From NCBI GenBank assembly GCA_036346225.1, contig JARFIW010000831.1, positions 124,001 through 188,000 on the forward strand: a stretch of 64,000 nucleotides of DNA, written 5' to 3'. Position numbers and translations under genes: made by a program. Below are positions 34,213 through 46,316 of the stretch, one piece after another (positions within the stretch are counted from its first letter, which is position 1; every line of letters starts with the position of its first letter). The notes under the pieces are model-generated. The model searched no databases and was not told the DNA's origin. It saw only the letters and a program-made list of their open reading frames with translations. Source of the stretch: Platerodrilus igneus (lineage: Eukaryota; Arthropoda; Insecta; Coleoptera; Lycidae).

Positions 34213-35459
34213 TGCGTAACTAGTCAAACATATCGTTCTTAGCTTTTCTTATTTTTAAACCTGTATTCATAGCCTACTATTTCTGTCTACTATTAACCTA
34301 CTATTATCTACAAGTCTATTTACAATTATTAACAATTAAATCATTTCAGCATGGTTCGATTGAATATAACGCTATAGGTTTCTTTAATTATCTTATCAAT
34401 ATACTCATAGGTGATTTTAAAACGGTTTTGGTGAAATAATATACAGAAGTATATAACAAATAATACTTATTCAAAAATTCAATTGCAGTTTTTCTAGTTT
34501 TGCAATCAGGAAAAACTCATATCTCATTAGTTTGTTATAAATGTGTTCGGACGTTTATGAATGAAATATCAATATACAAATATTATTTAAATTGCATTGA
34601 GCACACAAAAAACAAGTAATAAATTTGCACTATCACTGTCAGTTAATCCAAATGTAGCCTCTAGACAAATATTCCACGCAAAAAAGATACTCACCTGTCG
34701 TTTAAAGCTCGACGAGCTGTCACTAAGGCTGCCAGAGGCTGTAATTCTACGAGGCCTCTGTTTTGAACGGATACCTTGATTCCCTGTAGGACCTTCTAAA
34801 CTGCCTGCCCCTGCTGCACTCTGCAACAATAATTTACCTTGAATATGACGACGTAAAAAGTGGGTTTGGATGTATACATGTTGTGATGATGAAACATTTA
34901 TATTTAATAGAATGAAGGAGCGCATCTTAATATATCAATATCTTTAAAATAAAATAAATGCGGTGAGTGTAACGTGCAAGAAATATAAAAATTACTAAAT
35001 CAATAAGACAGGACGCTTATTATTATTAAAAATGTCACCATCGGTGACCTAAAATATAGATTTATCGTGAATCAATAATTTATACATGCGTTTAGTAATA
35101 CCTCTAACTATAATACCAGAGCTCTAAACATTAAAATAGGTAACTTAAAACATACTAAAATTTAGAAAATTCATTAAAATAATACAAAATACACAATACA
35201 TACGTCTTTCAAATATTATGGTAAAATACCCACTGTAGACTAGCATATACAAACCCAAGAAATAGAAAGAACCAGTCGACAAGGAAACAAATTGAATGGG
35301 AATCAGGTTATATTATAAAGAGGAAAGTACTTATTATTTATTGCTGTCTGAATATTTCAATTTGTGGATTTTTTGAAATTTTATTCTGTATTTCCATATT
35401 CTCTAGGAATCCTAATCTAATGATGTTTTCTGAACTGACTTGATGACTAAGTTTGCAGT
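34213..35459. other. Host DNA between gypsy and LINE
   Basis: Apart from the candidate exon at 34695-34820, this is AT-rich sequence with no recognisable gene or repeat. Confidence 0.5.
34695..34820 (-). CDS. Candidate host-gene exon, 42 codons, phase 0-0
   Basis: On the minus strand an acceptor (ATTGTTGCAG) precedes 126 bp of clearly higher-GC sequence, ended by a consensus donor CAG|GTGAGT. The open frame starts SAAGAGSLEGPTGNQGIRS and ends ASGSLSDSSSSFKRQ, a Ser-rich, basic, disordered-looking segment. The length is divisible by three and the phase is 0 on both sides. Codon composition differs sharply from the surrounding A/T-rich DNA. I do not recognise the protein. This is the best evidence that the window lies within a minus-strand host gene. 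Confidence 0.6.
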
Positions 35460-38060
35460 TTTTGTCAGAATCAAAATCATAGTTATGAAATTTGAGGTGG
35501 ACGCCAAAGGCTGATTGATAGAATTCCGTGAGGTAAAAGATTCCGGAGATAAAATAGTCCCCCATTCGCATCTCCGGGAGGGGACTACTTTGGAAAATGT
35601 GATCGGAAAACTTAGAAAAAGAATCGGGAACATTCTGTGAGTCAGAGCGTGGAATGTTAGGAGTATGAAACAAGTAAGTAAGTTAGAGAGAGAACTTAAA
35701 AATTGAAATGGATAGGTTAGTACTAGACATAGTAGGGATCAGCAAAATTCAGTGACCAGAAACGGGGGATTTTTGGAGTGGAGACTTTAGTGTAATTCGT
35801 ACAGGATCAAAGAAGGAGATTCTGGTGTGGGGGTAATTATGCGAAAAAAGATAGGGCACTGTTTAGAAAACTACTTACAAAAGAACAACCCATGGTTATA
35901 ATAGAATCTAAACCGGTAAAAACAGTAATAATTAAAATATACATGCCCACCTCCAGCAACAGGAAGGAAGAAATAGAAGCGATCAACAAAGATATCGAAG
36001 ACATACTAAGATACGTAAAAGGACATGAAAATTTAATAATTACGGGAGATTGTAATTCAGTGGTAGGTGTGGGTAGGGAAGGAGCGGTGGTAGGTTTATT
36101 TGGTTTAGGCACGAAAAACGACAGGGGAAATAGGTTGATAGAATCTTGCGACAAAAACAATTTAGCCATCACAAATACATTATTTCAACATCATGCTAGA
36201 AAATCAAATACGTGGAAGATGCAAGGGGATATAGGAAGATATCAAATAGATTACATTCTTACTAGACAACGGTTTAGAAGTCGAGTAAAAGACTATAGAA
36301 GGTATCTGGAAGCAGATATAGACACTGACCACAATATCGTAATTATTAAGGCCGCTCTTAAATTTAAAAATTTGAAAAGAAGGAATGGAAAAAGGCACTC
36401 TGACTTTGAGAAAGTAAAAGGTAAAGATCTCAACGAAAGATTTAAAAAACAAGTCAAATGAATTGCCAAAAGATATCGGAAAATTTTCTGATACTAAGGA
36501 AGTAGAAACAGAATGGAATAACATTAAATCCAGCTTAGACATAGCAGCCAGAGATATTCTGGGGTATACACAAAAGGAAAATAAGAAACCATGAATAATA
36601 AAAGATATCCTGAATTTAATAAAAAAGAGACAAAAATACAAAAATAAATCAGACAAAACGGGAAAACAGAGATACAAAGCTATAAAACGGGAAATTTTTC
36701 GCAAACGCAGGAAAGCTAAAGAATAAGGGATCGATGAGAAAAAGTGCAAAGAGGTACAAACTAAGATGGAAATGGGAAAGACAGACGAAGCATACAAACT
36801 AATTAGAATAAACTTCAGGGATATAAAAACATATAGTAAAATATAAGGGACGCTGGAGGAAACGTTATTATAGAAAATGTAACGAAAGTGGATAGATGGC
36901 AAGAATATACAAAGAATTTATAATCAAGAGAGAACCGCACATCATTAGAACAGGTATCAGACATTGAAAAAGATGACTTGGGATATCTTATACTAAGAGA
37001 TAAGTTTGAATTAGCATTGAAAGGTTTGAAAAATTGTAAGGCACCGGGTACAGATAAGGTGCAAGCAGAAACTCTAAAAGCCGCTGAACAAACAGTAACA
37101 GAACGTCTCTTCCAACTTGTAAGGGTGATAATGGAGAAAACAATAGAAAAAGGGAAAAGTAGTCCGAATACTCAAAAAGATTGAGCCTTAGGGATAGACG
37201 AATAGTACATAGTTTATACAAAGAGCAAACAGTAGTAATAGAATTAGAAGTAAAAATTAGGAAAGGGGTAAGACAGGGAAGTATCCTACCCCTTTAATTT
37301 TTAACTTGTACATAGAAGCGGCAATGAATACTGTCAAATGCAAGGATATTTGGAATTATTATGCAGGGACAAAAGAAAAATATGCTTAGTGTTGCAGATG
37401 ATGTGGCGGTATTAGCATCTAGCAAGGAAGACTTAGAAGCTGCTTTTAATGAACTGGAAGCAGTTCTAACAGAGAGATACGGTATGAAAATTAACAAAAA
37501 TAAAACTGAAGTATTAGTATGCAAAAAAAAATAAATTAAAAACAAGAATACAAATAGGTAACGAGAACTTACAAGAGGTTAAAGATTTCTGCTGCCTAGG
37601 AAGCCAAATAACGCAAGATGGGAAAAGCGCAAAAGATATAAACAAAGATTAGCATAAGTCGTGCTGTATTTAACAGGAAAGTAACTACTGTGTTCAAAAA
37701 TAACAAACATAATCAAGGAAAAGATTGCTTAAAACATATGTGTGGAGCACAGCACTGTACGGCTGTGAAACCTGGACAGTGGGAGAAGCGGACAGGAAAA
37801 AGATAGAAGCCTTTGGAGTGTGGTGCTACAAACATATGATGAAGATATGTTGGACAGACAAAGTTAAGAACAAAGAGGTACTAGAAATGGTAGGGGAAGA
37901 GAGAAGTATGTAGAAAACAGTAAACAATAAGAGAGATGGGATGATAGGCCACATACTAAGGCACGAGCGAATAGATTAAAAGCAGAGATAGGAAAAAGAG
38001 AGGTTTAGGTAGACCTAGGTTGGACTATTGTACACAGATAGTGAAAGATATTTATAATCT
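35460..38060 (+). pseudogene. RTE-type LINE with AP endonuclease and RT, degenerate
   Basis: The N-terminal apurinic endonuclease-like domain runs from about 35636 (RAWNVRSMKQ) through IKIYMPTSSNRKEEIEAI, ITGDCNSVVG (35892-36100) and YQIDYILTRQR to DIDTDHNIVI near 36340. The RT follows with frequent stops and shifts: FELALKGLKNCKAPGTDKVQ (37008-37070), SVADDVAVLASSKEDL (about 37390, the catalytic ADD block), GMKINKNKTEVLVC, and ALYGCETWTVGEADRKKIEA (37750-37810). About 2.6 kb, so nearly full-length for the coding part, but inactive. Same family as 2410-3530 and 40511-41030. Confidence 0.85.
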
Positions 38061-38061
38061 G

Positions 38062-38694
38062 TGGGAATTTCAGGGAGATGTGTAGGCTATTTCAGAATAG
38101 AGCTTAATAGAGGTACGCGTCCAACCAATTCCAAGATGGAAACATAATGACGAAAAACATAACTGCACTTAAACCTGATGATTACTATAAGCAACTACAG
38201 GTATTAATTTTGCAATACTCTCGAAAATGTTAATTGTGCGAAAGGATTTACTGAAAAACTCTTATTTGGGCAAATGTCTAAGTGTTGGGGGATCTTTGGT
38301 AGCCACAGGCTGCTTAACCCCCTTCACATATCACCTAATCTTGGTGAAATAGGGCATATAATTGGAAAACAATAGAAAAGGAACCGAGCTGTATCTAAGC
38401 TGCGGGAAATTCAAGGAACCATGTAGGCTAGTTGAGAATAGGAATAAATGAAGGTACGCGTCCAAACAGTTTCAAGACGGAAAACCTAATGACAAAAAGA
38501 TAATTGCACTTAAATCTGGTGATTATTATAAACAACTACAGGTATTGGTTTTGACGTATTTTCAACTAATGTTGATTGTGCGAAAAGATAAATTGGAAAA
38601 CTATTAATTCGCCAAATGTTCAAGTGTTGGGGGACCTTGGTGCGCCGCAGGTTGCTTAACTCCCATCACATACTGCTGAACATCGGGGAAATAG

Positions 38695-38700
<6 letters not shown>
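38062..38700 (+). repeat. Duplicated LINE 3' end
   Basis: The LINE tail (AGGTACGCGTCCAACCA... CTACAGGTATT... AAGTGTTGGGGG... GAAATAGGGCATATA) occurs at about 38062-38360 and again, diverged, at 38400-38700, where it ends GAAATAGGGTATATA running into a (TA)n tract. This is either a tandem duplication or a second 5'-truncated insertion landing in the tail. Confidence 0.75.
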
Positions 38701-38737
<37 letters not shown>

Positions 38738-38745
38738 ATATATAG

Positions 38746-38778
<33 letters not shown>
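38700..38778. repeat. (TA)n microsatellite, interrupted
   Basis: Two TA runs separated by ATCAATATATAGGTGTGTG. It lies exactly between the LINE end and the start of the TA-bounded element. Confidence 0.9.
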
Positions 38779-38779
<1 letters not shown>

Positions 38780-40476
38780 TGCTGTGATATTATTATTAAG
38801 ATCAACGAGCCCCTACGATGGGCGTCATAAAATGCTGTGATATCTCCTTTATATTAGGCCCCACGATTTGGCATGTCATAAAAAGCTGTGATATTAATCC
38901 CAGCGTTGAGCTGTCATAAATTTTGTTGTGAAATTTACCCCTATTAATCAAGCACCTATGACGTGGAATGTTAATTTATGGTTTTTGCCCCGACTAGCTT
39001 ATTTAATTAAATAAAGCAATTCTACAATACACAATATAATGATTAAATATTTACAACTCTCAAAATTTTCCCCTTTTCAGAATATTTACATATACCAGAT
39101 TTATGATATTTGAAGCCAGCAAAACTATCTTTTTACTTATTTTAGGGACCTTTGAACGTTCCAAGGTACCTATTCCCTCTGTCATAAATTGTTAAATGAA
39201 CCTACTATGTTTTGTTAACTCTTACAGATACAAAAATTATAAATATTGAATTAAAACAGTTTTCAATAATAAATTGTATCAAAATTGCTAACCTGGAATG
39301 GTTCTATAGTTCCTTCCTAGCCTGTGATCTGTATCCCCAAGAGCTGTTTCGTGCCAAGTCTGAATATGTCCAAATTGAAAGTCAAATTTAGAAGTTGACA
39401 TTAAAACCAAAATTACAATCCAGATCCAAATTACATAGAGGTATTAGAATCCAATTTTAAATATCGATGTAAGAACAACTTCGATGTAGATATTAAAATC
39501 CTATTTAAATGTAGGTATTTAAGACAAGTTCAATCTCGGTATTAAAACATTTTCCATATCGGTATTAAAATAATTTAAAATCCAATTTAAATACCCATAG
39601 CCCTGTTTTATTAATGTTAGAAATGGATTTTTAATTAAGTCGTTATTACTTACGTCTATAATAGATCGGCTTATTCGTTGCACAAATTCGTACACTTTTC
39701 AAAATGATTTCACTTTAACTTTTGTTTCACTGGTTACGTAAAATAATTAGTGCTTTCGAACATAGTCGTAGTCCAGTTTGAATGTATACTAACTCGTCTC
39801 TTCATCCTTATCGTATTTAAAGCCTTATCTCCACCTGGTTTTCATTGGTTCATTCACGTGCTGGGACGATACTTTTACCTTTATCTTGTATACTTCGAGA
39901 TTTTCACCAATTATTTAGTTCAAATATTCAAATGCATGCCTGGCTCGTCACGTAATGCTCTCACATATCATGGTATTATTTGAGAAATTTCAACAATTGT
40001 CTTTATTAAGTCACGTATTCAGATGTTTGTTATTTATTATTATCTAAACTGAATAGTCTGGTGTTTGTTCATTTCTCATAATATTGGATTTTTGAACAAA
40101 TGTGACTCTTCCTGTCACGTAACGATTTTCTAATAATGCATAATTTAGATTGCGTGTACGATAATATTTTTAACGCAATTGTTAAATATTTGTAATGCCA
40201 ATTCATATAGGTTTCTCGGTGATTTAATTTTGATGCATATTGTTGCATTTTCAAATCTTATCTTAACTTGTAAACTACTCTTGGATATTTCTATGTTCTT
40301 ATGCATTTAATCCCATGTATTTCATTTACAGTGTGCTCTCAATTAACAATATGTATAGTGACCGATTTACTCTTATAATATCTGGAATTATGTGCTTTTG
40401 TTAAACTGGAAGTTGCTTTTATTTATTCTACGACCCCTATGAGTTAACCTACCCCTAAACTACCCTATAATTATAG

Positions 40477-40479
<3 letters not shown>
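38779..40479 (+). mobile_element. TA-bounded repeat element, copy 1
   Basis: About 1.7 kb starting TTGCTGTGATATT and ending ATAATTATAGCAA, imperfect inverted termini, with (TA)n on both sides. Copy 2 (46316-47935) is the same sequence inverted. The 5' part has three internal subrepeats of GCTGTGATAT plus a CCCC-ACGATGGGC-type block (38781-38945). No transposase or long frame is visible, so it is non-autonomous. The class is unknown; (TA)n may be its target or its own termini. Confidence 0.65.

Positions 40480-40510
<31 letters not shown>
40480..40510. repeat. (TA)n microsatellite
   Basis: A pure AT run joining the end of TA-bounded element copy 1 to a LINE 3' fragment. Confidence 0.9.
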
Positions 40511-40511
<1 letters not shown>

Positions 40512-41030
40512 TGTAAACAATAGTAGGAGAACCGAACTGCATCTATCAAGAAAAAGCAGCTTCTATATTTGAAGACAACAAACAGAAACAAGGAGAAAAT
40601 TGTTGAAAGCATATGTGTGGAGCACAGCACGACACGTCTTTGAAATAGGGGCAGTAAGAGAAGTAGACAGAAAAACCGCAGAAGCCTTTTGGATTGTTGT
40701 GCTCAAATATATGAGGATGATAGCATGGACTGACAAAGTTAATAACAAATAGATTATAGAAATAGTAGGAAATAAAGATAGTTGTTGAAAAAGCATAGAA
40801 GAAATACAAGAGCAAGAAACGATATAAAGCATTTTTGGGAAATAGTGCGGGATGTATTACAAATAGGAAAAAAGAGGTAGAGGTAGACCTAGATAAAGAC
40901 TATTGCACGCAGATAATGAAAGATGCAGATAGTGGAAATTTCAGGGAAATGTGTAGGTTAGCACAGAATAGGAAACAATGTGGATACGCGTCTAACCAGT
41001 TTTAGGACCGATGACTTAATGATGATGTCA
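40511..41030 (+). pseudogene. LINE 3' fragment
   Basis: Contains AAAGCATATGTGTGGAGCAC, AAAACCGCAGAAGCCTTTTG and TAGAGGTAGACCTAGATAAA, matching the C-terminal RT region and tail of the LINE at 35460-38060 and the minus-strand fragment at 2410-3530. The end GGATACGCGTCTAACCAGTT corresponds to the LINE 3' region. No intact frame. Confidence 0.75.
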
Positions 41031-42938
41031 TTTAGGGGTAGCTAAGACCAACAGTATAATGCACTTCATAAAAATTACACGAGGGCTCAGAAACAAGAGT
41101 TTTCTGAAGAAAACAAAAAATACGACGATTAGGCTAGAAAGTAAATGACAACGCCCTGTATATAAACCATAATCATAATTAATTTAGCTAATGAAAAATA
41201 TTTTAGAAGATTTAATTAAATAAACAAATTCGCAAGTCGTAAAGCAACGTGAACGGAAGATGAAACACGACACGCATGAATAATGCATCATCATTACGCC
41301 AAAAATCCCAATTAAAAGCTATCAGGTTTAAAAATGCGTAAGATAGAAGACTCATATAATTTAATACATAAATTGTATTAAGTCTACGTGACTAAAAAGC
41401 TAAAATCAAACACTTGAGAAATTAGAAACAAACAGGGCATGGTGTTAAAACCAAAGTTCTTTAAATTGATTGTACAAACAAGGGTCTACGTGATTTAAAA
41501 AATCCAAGAGAATGAATGCAATAAATAGAAATGCTACGTGCCGAAATTAGCGCATCAATTTCAATATACAGCAAAATTCCATATGAATATCCAAAACTTT
41601 GTAAGCAAGAATCACGTACAACAAAACTTGTCAACAGATAGGCGACGCTTTTAAATACGACCGGATTTGTAAACAAATCAGTTTACCATGAATTGAAGTA
41701 TAGTGCACATCACCCAGAGCAAAGTATTTACGTGAATGAATTTGAAGTGATTTAATTTTTAAGTAATAAATTATATGATAGTGCAACATTAGAAAAGGTT
41801 TTGTCGTTTTTATCCTGTAAAAACGACCTTAAATAATTACTGGATTCGATGTGGAAATTGACCAAAATGGACTCTAATTAATTACTGGATCCAATGTGGG
41901 AATTGAACAAAAGGGACTCTGTGTAATTACTGGATTCGATGTGGGAATTCTAAATAATTACTGGATTCGAAAAGGGAACTCTAATTAATTACTGGATTCG
42001 ACGTGGAAATTTAGTAAAGATTTTACTCTATTATTTATCATTGGATTCGACCAGGAAGTATGGTAAAGACGCTAAAATAATGCATGAAGGAGAATCAGTA
42101 CTAAAAAAAAATGCAGACGTTGGGACTATATAGAAATCATTAATACAGACGTGGTTGGAGCAGCAACGAATTCAAACTGAAGATGGCAGGTTAGCGAATA
42201 TAAATATTTTTTGTAATTTGTTTGAGAATATTTTGTTGTATTTTTATTTATTTGAATATTTTTACTTTCATGAATCTGTATGTTAGGGTGGACAAAGATC
42301 ATTATTAATACGCGTTATAAATTAAGTAAATAATGAAAGAAGTCTACTGAACGTTCATGGTGCTTCAAATAATAACGAATAGAGAGATTTTTGCTGACTT
42401 TTTGATTACTCTGGAAAATTATAATAATTAAAAGAATTTAATTCAGTTATTAAAAGCAAGTTCTATTTAACGTTCTGTACATTGAAAATTTTTTTAATTG
42501 TGTTTAATGGTGTTTTGATTTAAAGTAACAGGAAGTAGAAAGAGGGTTTAAAGGCTTTTTTGTCGTATTGTCACAAGGTCCGTGCGTAATTAAAAACTGA
42601 GCTAGCCGAGGTAATTAAAAAATTTAATTAAAAATTCGCAGCATAAAAATTTTAACCATTTTATTTTACAAAAAGAGCGCACCGGGTTATTGCTACCATA
42701 TCACAACAAAGTTAAATAGCGCTTTAAAACGTGGGGTTAGATCGAAATATAACACCAAAAAAGTTAAATTGTCGCCACCAACGTAGGACTGAACTAAAAT
42801 ATATGTCGACTCGAACGTGAGATTAGATCAAAATTAATTTAGTAAAAATTATTGCATCAACGTAGCACAAGAATAAAAATTGAAGGCAGCGAAATCAAGG
42901 ATTAGGAATTTAAAAATAATTGTAGAGTAGTAATAAAA
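41031..42938. other. Noncoding leader region upstream of the Gag-like gene
   Basis: AT-rich, no gene. It includes a degenerate tandem repeat (41836-42050) and, at 42720-42870, four loosely spaced AACGTGGGGTTAGATCGAAAT-like units close to the Gag start. I looked for an LTR or primer site upstream of the Gag gene and found none I could support. Confidence 0.5.
41836..42050. repeat. Degenerate minisatellite, TTACTGGATTCGATGTGGGA unit
   Basis: Six imperfect copies of a core ACTGGATTCGATGTGG at about 41838, 41882, 41929, 41960, 41991 and 42040, spaced 31-50 bp. Confidence 0.8.
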
Positions 42939-44216
42939 ATGGATAAAATGATGAGGGAAACAAGGGAGGTATTAAGGAATCAAGGAGTAGAAATAGGTTC
43001 ACAGGAAAGTGTGTCCTTACAGAACACATCGATGGAAGCTGCAGAAAGAATGTTGGAAAGGACTCATAGTGAAAAACACCAGGCCACCCAAGATTCAAAA
43101 ATAATAGAAATGTTAATGGCACTAAATAACAAAATGGAGAAGAATGAACAGGTCATGATGAATATAACAGAAAAAAATGAACAGGCCATGAAAAAAATGA
43201 CAGAAAAGAATGAACAGGTCATGAAAAATATGATACATAAGGCTATGCAAGAATTTGGAAAAAATTTGGATAAATTGGGAGAAAATTCAAGTTCCAAAAT
43301 AGAGAAGTTAAGTGATGATCTAAGGAAGACGAATCAGCGAATGGAAGAGATGCGATTCCAAACACAAAATAAAGTGATAAATCTCATGGAATATATCGAC
43401 TGCGTAAGAGACAAAGTTATTAAGGTACGATCTATACAAGAGGCTAATGAAAGAGAAACAAGTGAAAGAATTATGAACTTAGGGGATACAGAGAAAAATT
43501 GTGGAACGGAACTTCACAGAGTAGATAAAGAAATAGAGGATATAAAAATTAATGCAATGAATTTCAGCAGGAACAGGATAACGTATAATCAAGAACCCTT
43601 AAGATTAAATCGCCCAAATTCGAAATTTTCAGGAGATAATAAGCTTAATTCGAAATTATTCTTGAAAGACATTAAAACATTAACACAGTGTATAACGGAT
43701 GAACTGTATAAATTGAACTTAGTAAAAGCTATGATAAAAGGAAATGCAGAAACGTGGTTTGATCTGATCAAAGACGAATTAACAACATTTCAAGATTTTG
43801 AAAATAAATTTTTAAGACAATTCTGGAGGGATACTCAACAATATAAGGTGAGAGATGATTTAATTATGGGGAAATACAATAAAAATTTAGGTATGACCAG
43901 AGAACAATACGCGATTAAGAAATTTAGTATAGCAAAACAGTTGGATCCTCCGTTGGAAGAGAAACAAATTATTAAATATCTAGCAGCACATTTTGAAGTA
44001 GAGTTGCGGCAGTATATCGCTCTACAGAACATCATGGATCGTGATATATTCTTAGAATACTTGCAGCGATACGATGACATGGTATGGAATTGTAGAGAAG
44101 AAGGTCGAACGTTTACTCAACAAGAAAAACAAGAGAGAATGCCAAGAAGTATGCCAATTAACACACTGAAAGCTATCCAAGGATACCGGTCAAACAACAC
44201 GCAGGGGCAGTTCTAA
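42939..44216 (+). CDS. Intact Gag-like protein, 425 residues
   Basis: An uninterrupted frame, remarkable in this decayed region. Residues 1-150 are helical and Lys/Glu/Met-rich, with a near-perfect 15-residue repeat (TEKNEQVMKNM type, three copies about residues 66-100), likely a coiled coil. Residues 210-400 resemble a retrotransposon gag capsid domain (LNRPNSKFSGDNKLNSKLF, AMIKGNAETWFDLIKDELT, FENKFLRQFWRD, LAAHFEVELRQYIAL). No CCHC knuckle, protease or RT follows. Past the stop another frame is Gln-rich (GYSQQGIQQGQ), so the original may have been slightly longer. It could be a gag-only non-autonomous element or a co-opted host gene. Confidence 0.75.
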   Translation: MDKMMRETREVLRNQGVEIGSQESVSLQNTSMEAAERMLERTHSEKHQATQDSKIIEMLMALNNKMEKNEQVMMNITEKNEQAMKKMTEKNEQVMKNMIHKAMQEFGKNLDKLGENSSSKIEKLSDDLRKTNQRMEEMRFQTQNKVINLMEYIDCVRDKVIKVRSIQEANERETSERIMNLGDTEKNCGTELHRVDKEIEDIKINAMNFSRNRITYNQEPLRLNRPNSKFSGDNKLNSKLFLKDIKTLTQCITDELYKLNLVKAMIKGNAETWFDLIKDELTTFQDFENKFLRQFWRDTQQYKVRDDLIMGKYNKNLGMTREQYAIKKFSIAKQLDPPLEEKQIIKYLAAHFEVELRQYIALQNIMDRDIFLEYLQRYDDMVWNCREEGRTFTQQEKQERMPRSMPINTLKAIQGYRSNNTQGQF

Positions 44217-44843
44217 GAGTTGGGGTGCATGCAGGGACGGATACTCACAACAAGGAATTCAACAAGGACAAATAACAGGTCAGCGATAAAATTCATTAAT
44301 AGGTTAAGATATTAATTTCTTTTTGAACATTTTAATTTTGTATGCATTGAGATATTTATGTAAAGGGTCATCAAAAATTTTTTGATACGTAGAAAATTAT
44401 GTAAAATGGAAAAAAGGTCAGAACGTTCAATGTACTTGAAGTAATTTACAGTGTTATTTTTGCTGGCTTTAAACAGATTTAAGACAGTCATAATTTGGGT
44501 TCAAACCAGTTTATATTGTTACTTTGATTCAGGGATTTTCTTAAATAGCTAATGATATTATAAAGGTTGTGGAGATACAAATTGTACATATTTGGTTGTT
44601 ATATAAATTTTAGGTAATTTCGTTTATCTCATTCAAATAGGAAGTGTTAGAGAAAAGGGAAGTAAAATTTCCCTGTTATCATATCGTCGTACACTCTATG
44701 TAGGGTTGAACTGAGCTAGACGAGGCATTATAAAACAAATTATTTAAAATCTAAAATTTATCCTAGGTTATTTAGAGACAGAGCGGTGGCTAACAGCAGA
44801 CAACTGGACGTTAAATACATCGGAGTACGGCGATATCATAGCA

Positions 44844-44899
<56 letters not shown>

Positions 44900-46269
44900 G
44901 GGGTAAGATGAATTGCATAATCAAACCATGTAAATTCAGAAAATTGAACAATATTAGAAAAGCTATTTTTAAATACAAAGGAGGTCAGAATGAGTTAAAT
45001 ATAGAAACCATTGCATTCAAACAATAATGTAAAATGATAGTAAAATAGGAATGGCTAATGCTACAAAATGCTATAAATGCTATAAAATCTCAAAGCGTTA
45101 GAATCTTCAGAAAGTATATTTAACAGAACAATAGATGCAGGGATTTATTAGAATGAGTTTGATGGGAATAAATCGAGTTATTGAATTATAATATGTGATC
45201 AGGGCTTCTCCTATAATAGGTAGTTATACATAATGTCGAAGTGGAAGTGTGGAAATATTTGAAAAAGTCGAAAATCGAACGAAAATATTTAGAAGTGTAA
45301 AATTGAACGTAACAGCTACTCCTTTCGAGGTAGGCATGTTTAGGATTCATAATATCAAATATGACATACATTTTGACGTTTCCAAGAGAAAAATAAAGTC
45401 ACCGTAATTGTACACAAGTTCGTATTTTTTATTTAAGTCACTATTAAATTTTGTAACAAAATAAAGGATTTCATACAGTCTAAAGCATGAGTTTCTAATC
45501 CACAACATGAATAAGTTATTTTCCATTGACAATCAAGATGCAATTTATCCGAATTGGCTCAAAGAAGGAATTGCAATATTAGTATATCAGAAAAATGCTA
45601 GCAATTGCTATGTAATGCTTCATCGAATCCGTAGCGCTATTATGAAAAACAATCTAGTCAAATAACATATTATTTGACTAGATTATGTGAAACATATTTC
45701 ACACTTGCGTGCAATAATGTCGCGAAAGACACCAGCATGATATTAGAAAAGTTTCAATCTTCAAGCTAACCATAAAGGTATTGTTTATCGATTTCGAGTA
45801 AATCTCATGCAATCTTCGGAACAGAATGTTTTCCCATAAATTTGATGTAATTTTGTTGACTATATCTTTAAAACGAGCGATCACTTTATAATTGCTACAA
45901 AGACCAATTTGTTGAATTAAATTTTTTAATTTTTTGCAACATAATTTAGTATTGTGTATTAAAAAGTTCATAATATTCAAAATTCTCTCAAATAAATTAG
46001 AAATTTTAAACGGTTGTATTCCAGGAAATGCATAATATTCATGCGAAAACTACTACGTGTAGTAAAATACGAACAAGATTTCCTTAAATTTTGAACTTAC
46101 ACCGCAGGCTACTCAATATACGAGGTTAGTAGAGCATTTAATGCCTTATTCACATCGTGTACCTCTCGGTAGGAATACAGACAGTGAAAGAAAGTAATTT
46201 TTAGTTGCTGATGACAAAGATTAAGATGCGGTTTTTATAAATTAAAAAATTTAATGTCTCCCATTATTG

Positions 46270-46315
<46 letters not shown>
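44217..46315. other. Noncoding DNA with (TA)n tracts and a palindrome
   Basis: No gene seen. (TA)n tracts lie at 44846-44896 (preceded by CATAGCAA, resembling the TA-bounded element terminus) and 46273-46312. A perfect 14-bp-stem hairpin (AATCTAGTCAAATA and its complement) lies at 45651-45684. Confidence 0.6.

Positions 46316-46316
<1 letters not shown>

Noticed and set aside
36204..37545. Minus-strand frames opposite the LINE
   Set aside because: Antisense shadows of the LINE endonuclease and RT; no splice sites or conserved motifs.
38616..38840. Frame with Tyr-Ile repeats
   Set aside because: Direct translation of the (TA)n microsatellite.
41836..42050. Possible CRISPR-like array (regular repeats with spacers)
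   Set aside because: Repeats are imperfect, spacers vary from about 15 to 35 bp and resemble each other, and the context is eukaryotic; it is a minisatellite.
43064..43297. Minus-strand frame with repeated FFSVIF segments
   Set aside because: Antisense of the coiled-coil repeat in the Gag-like gene.
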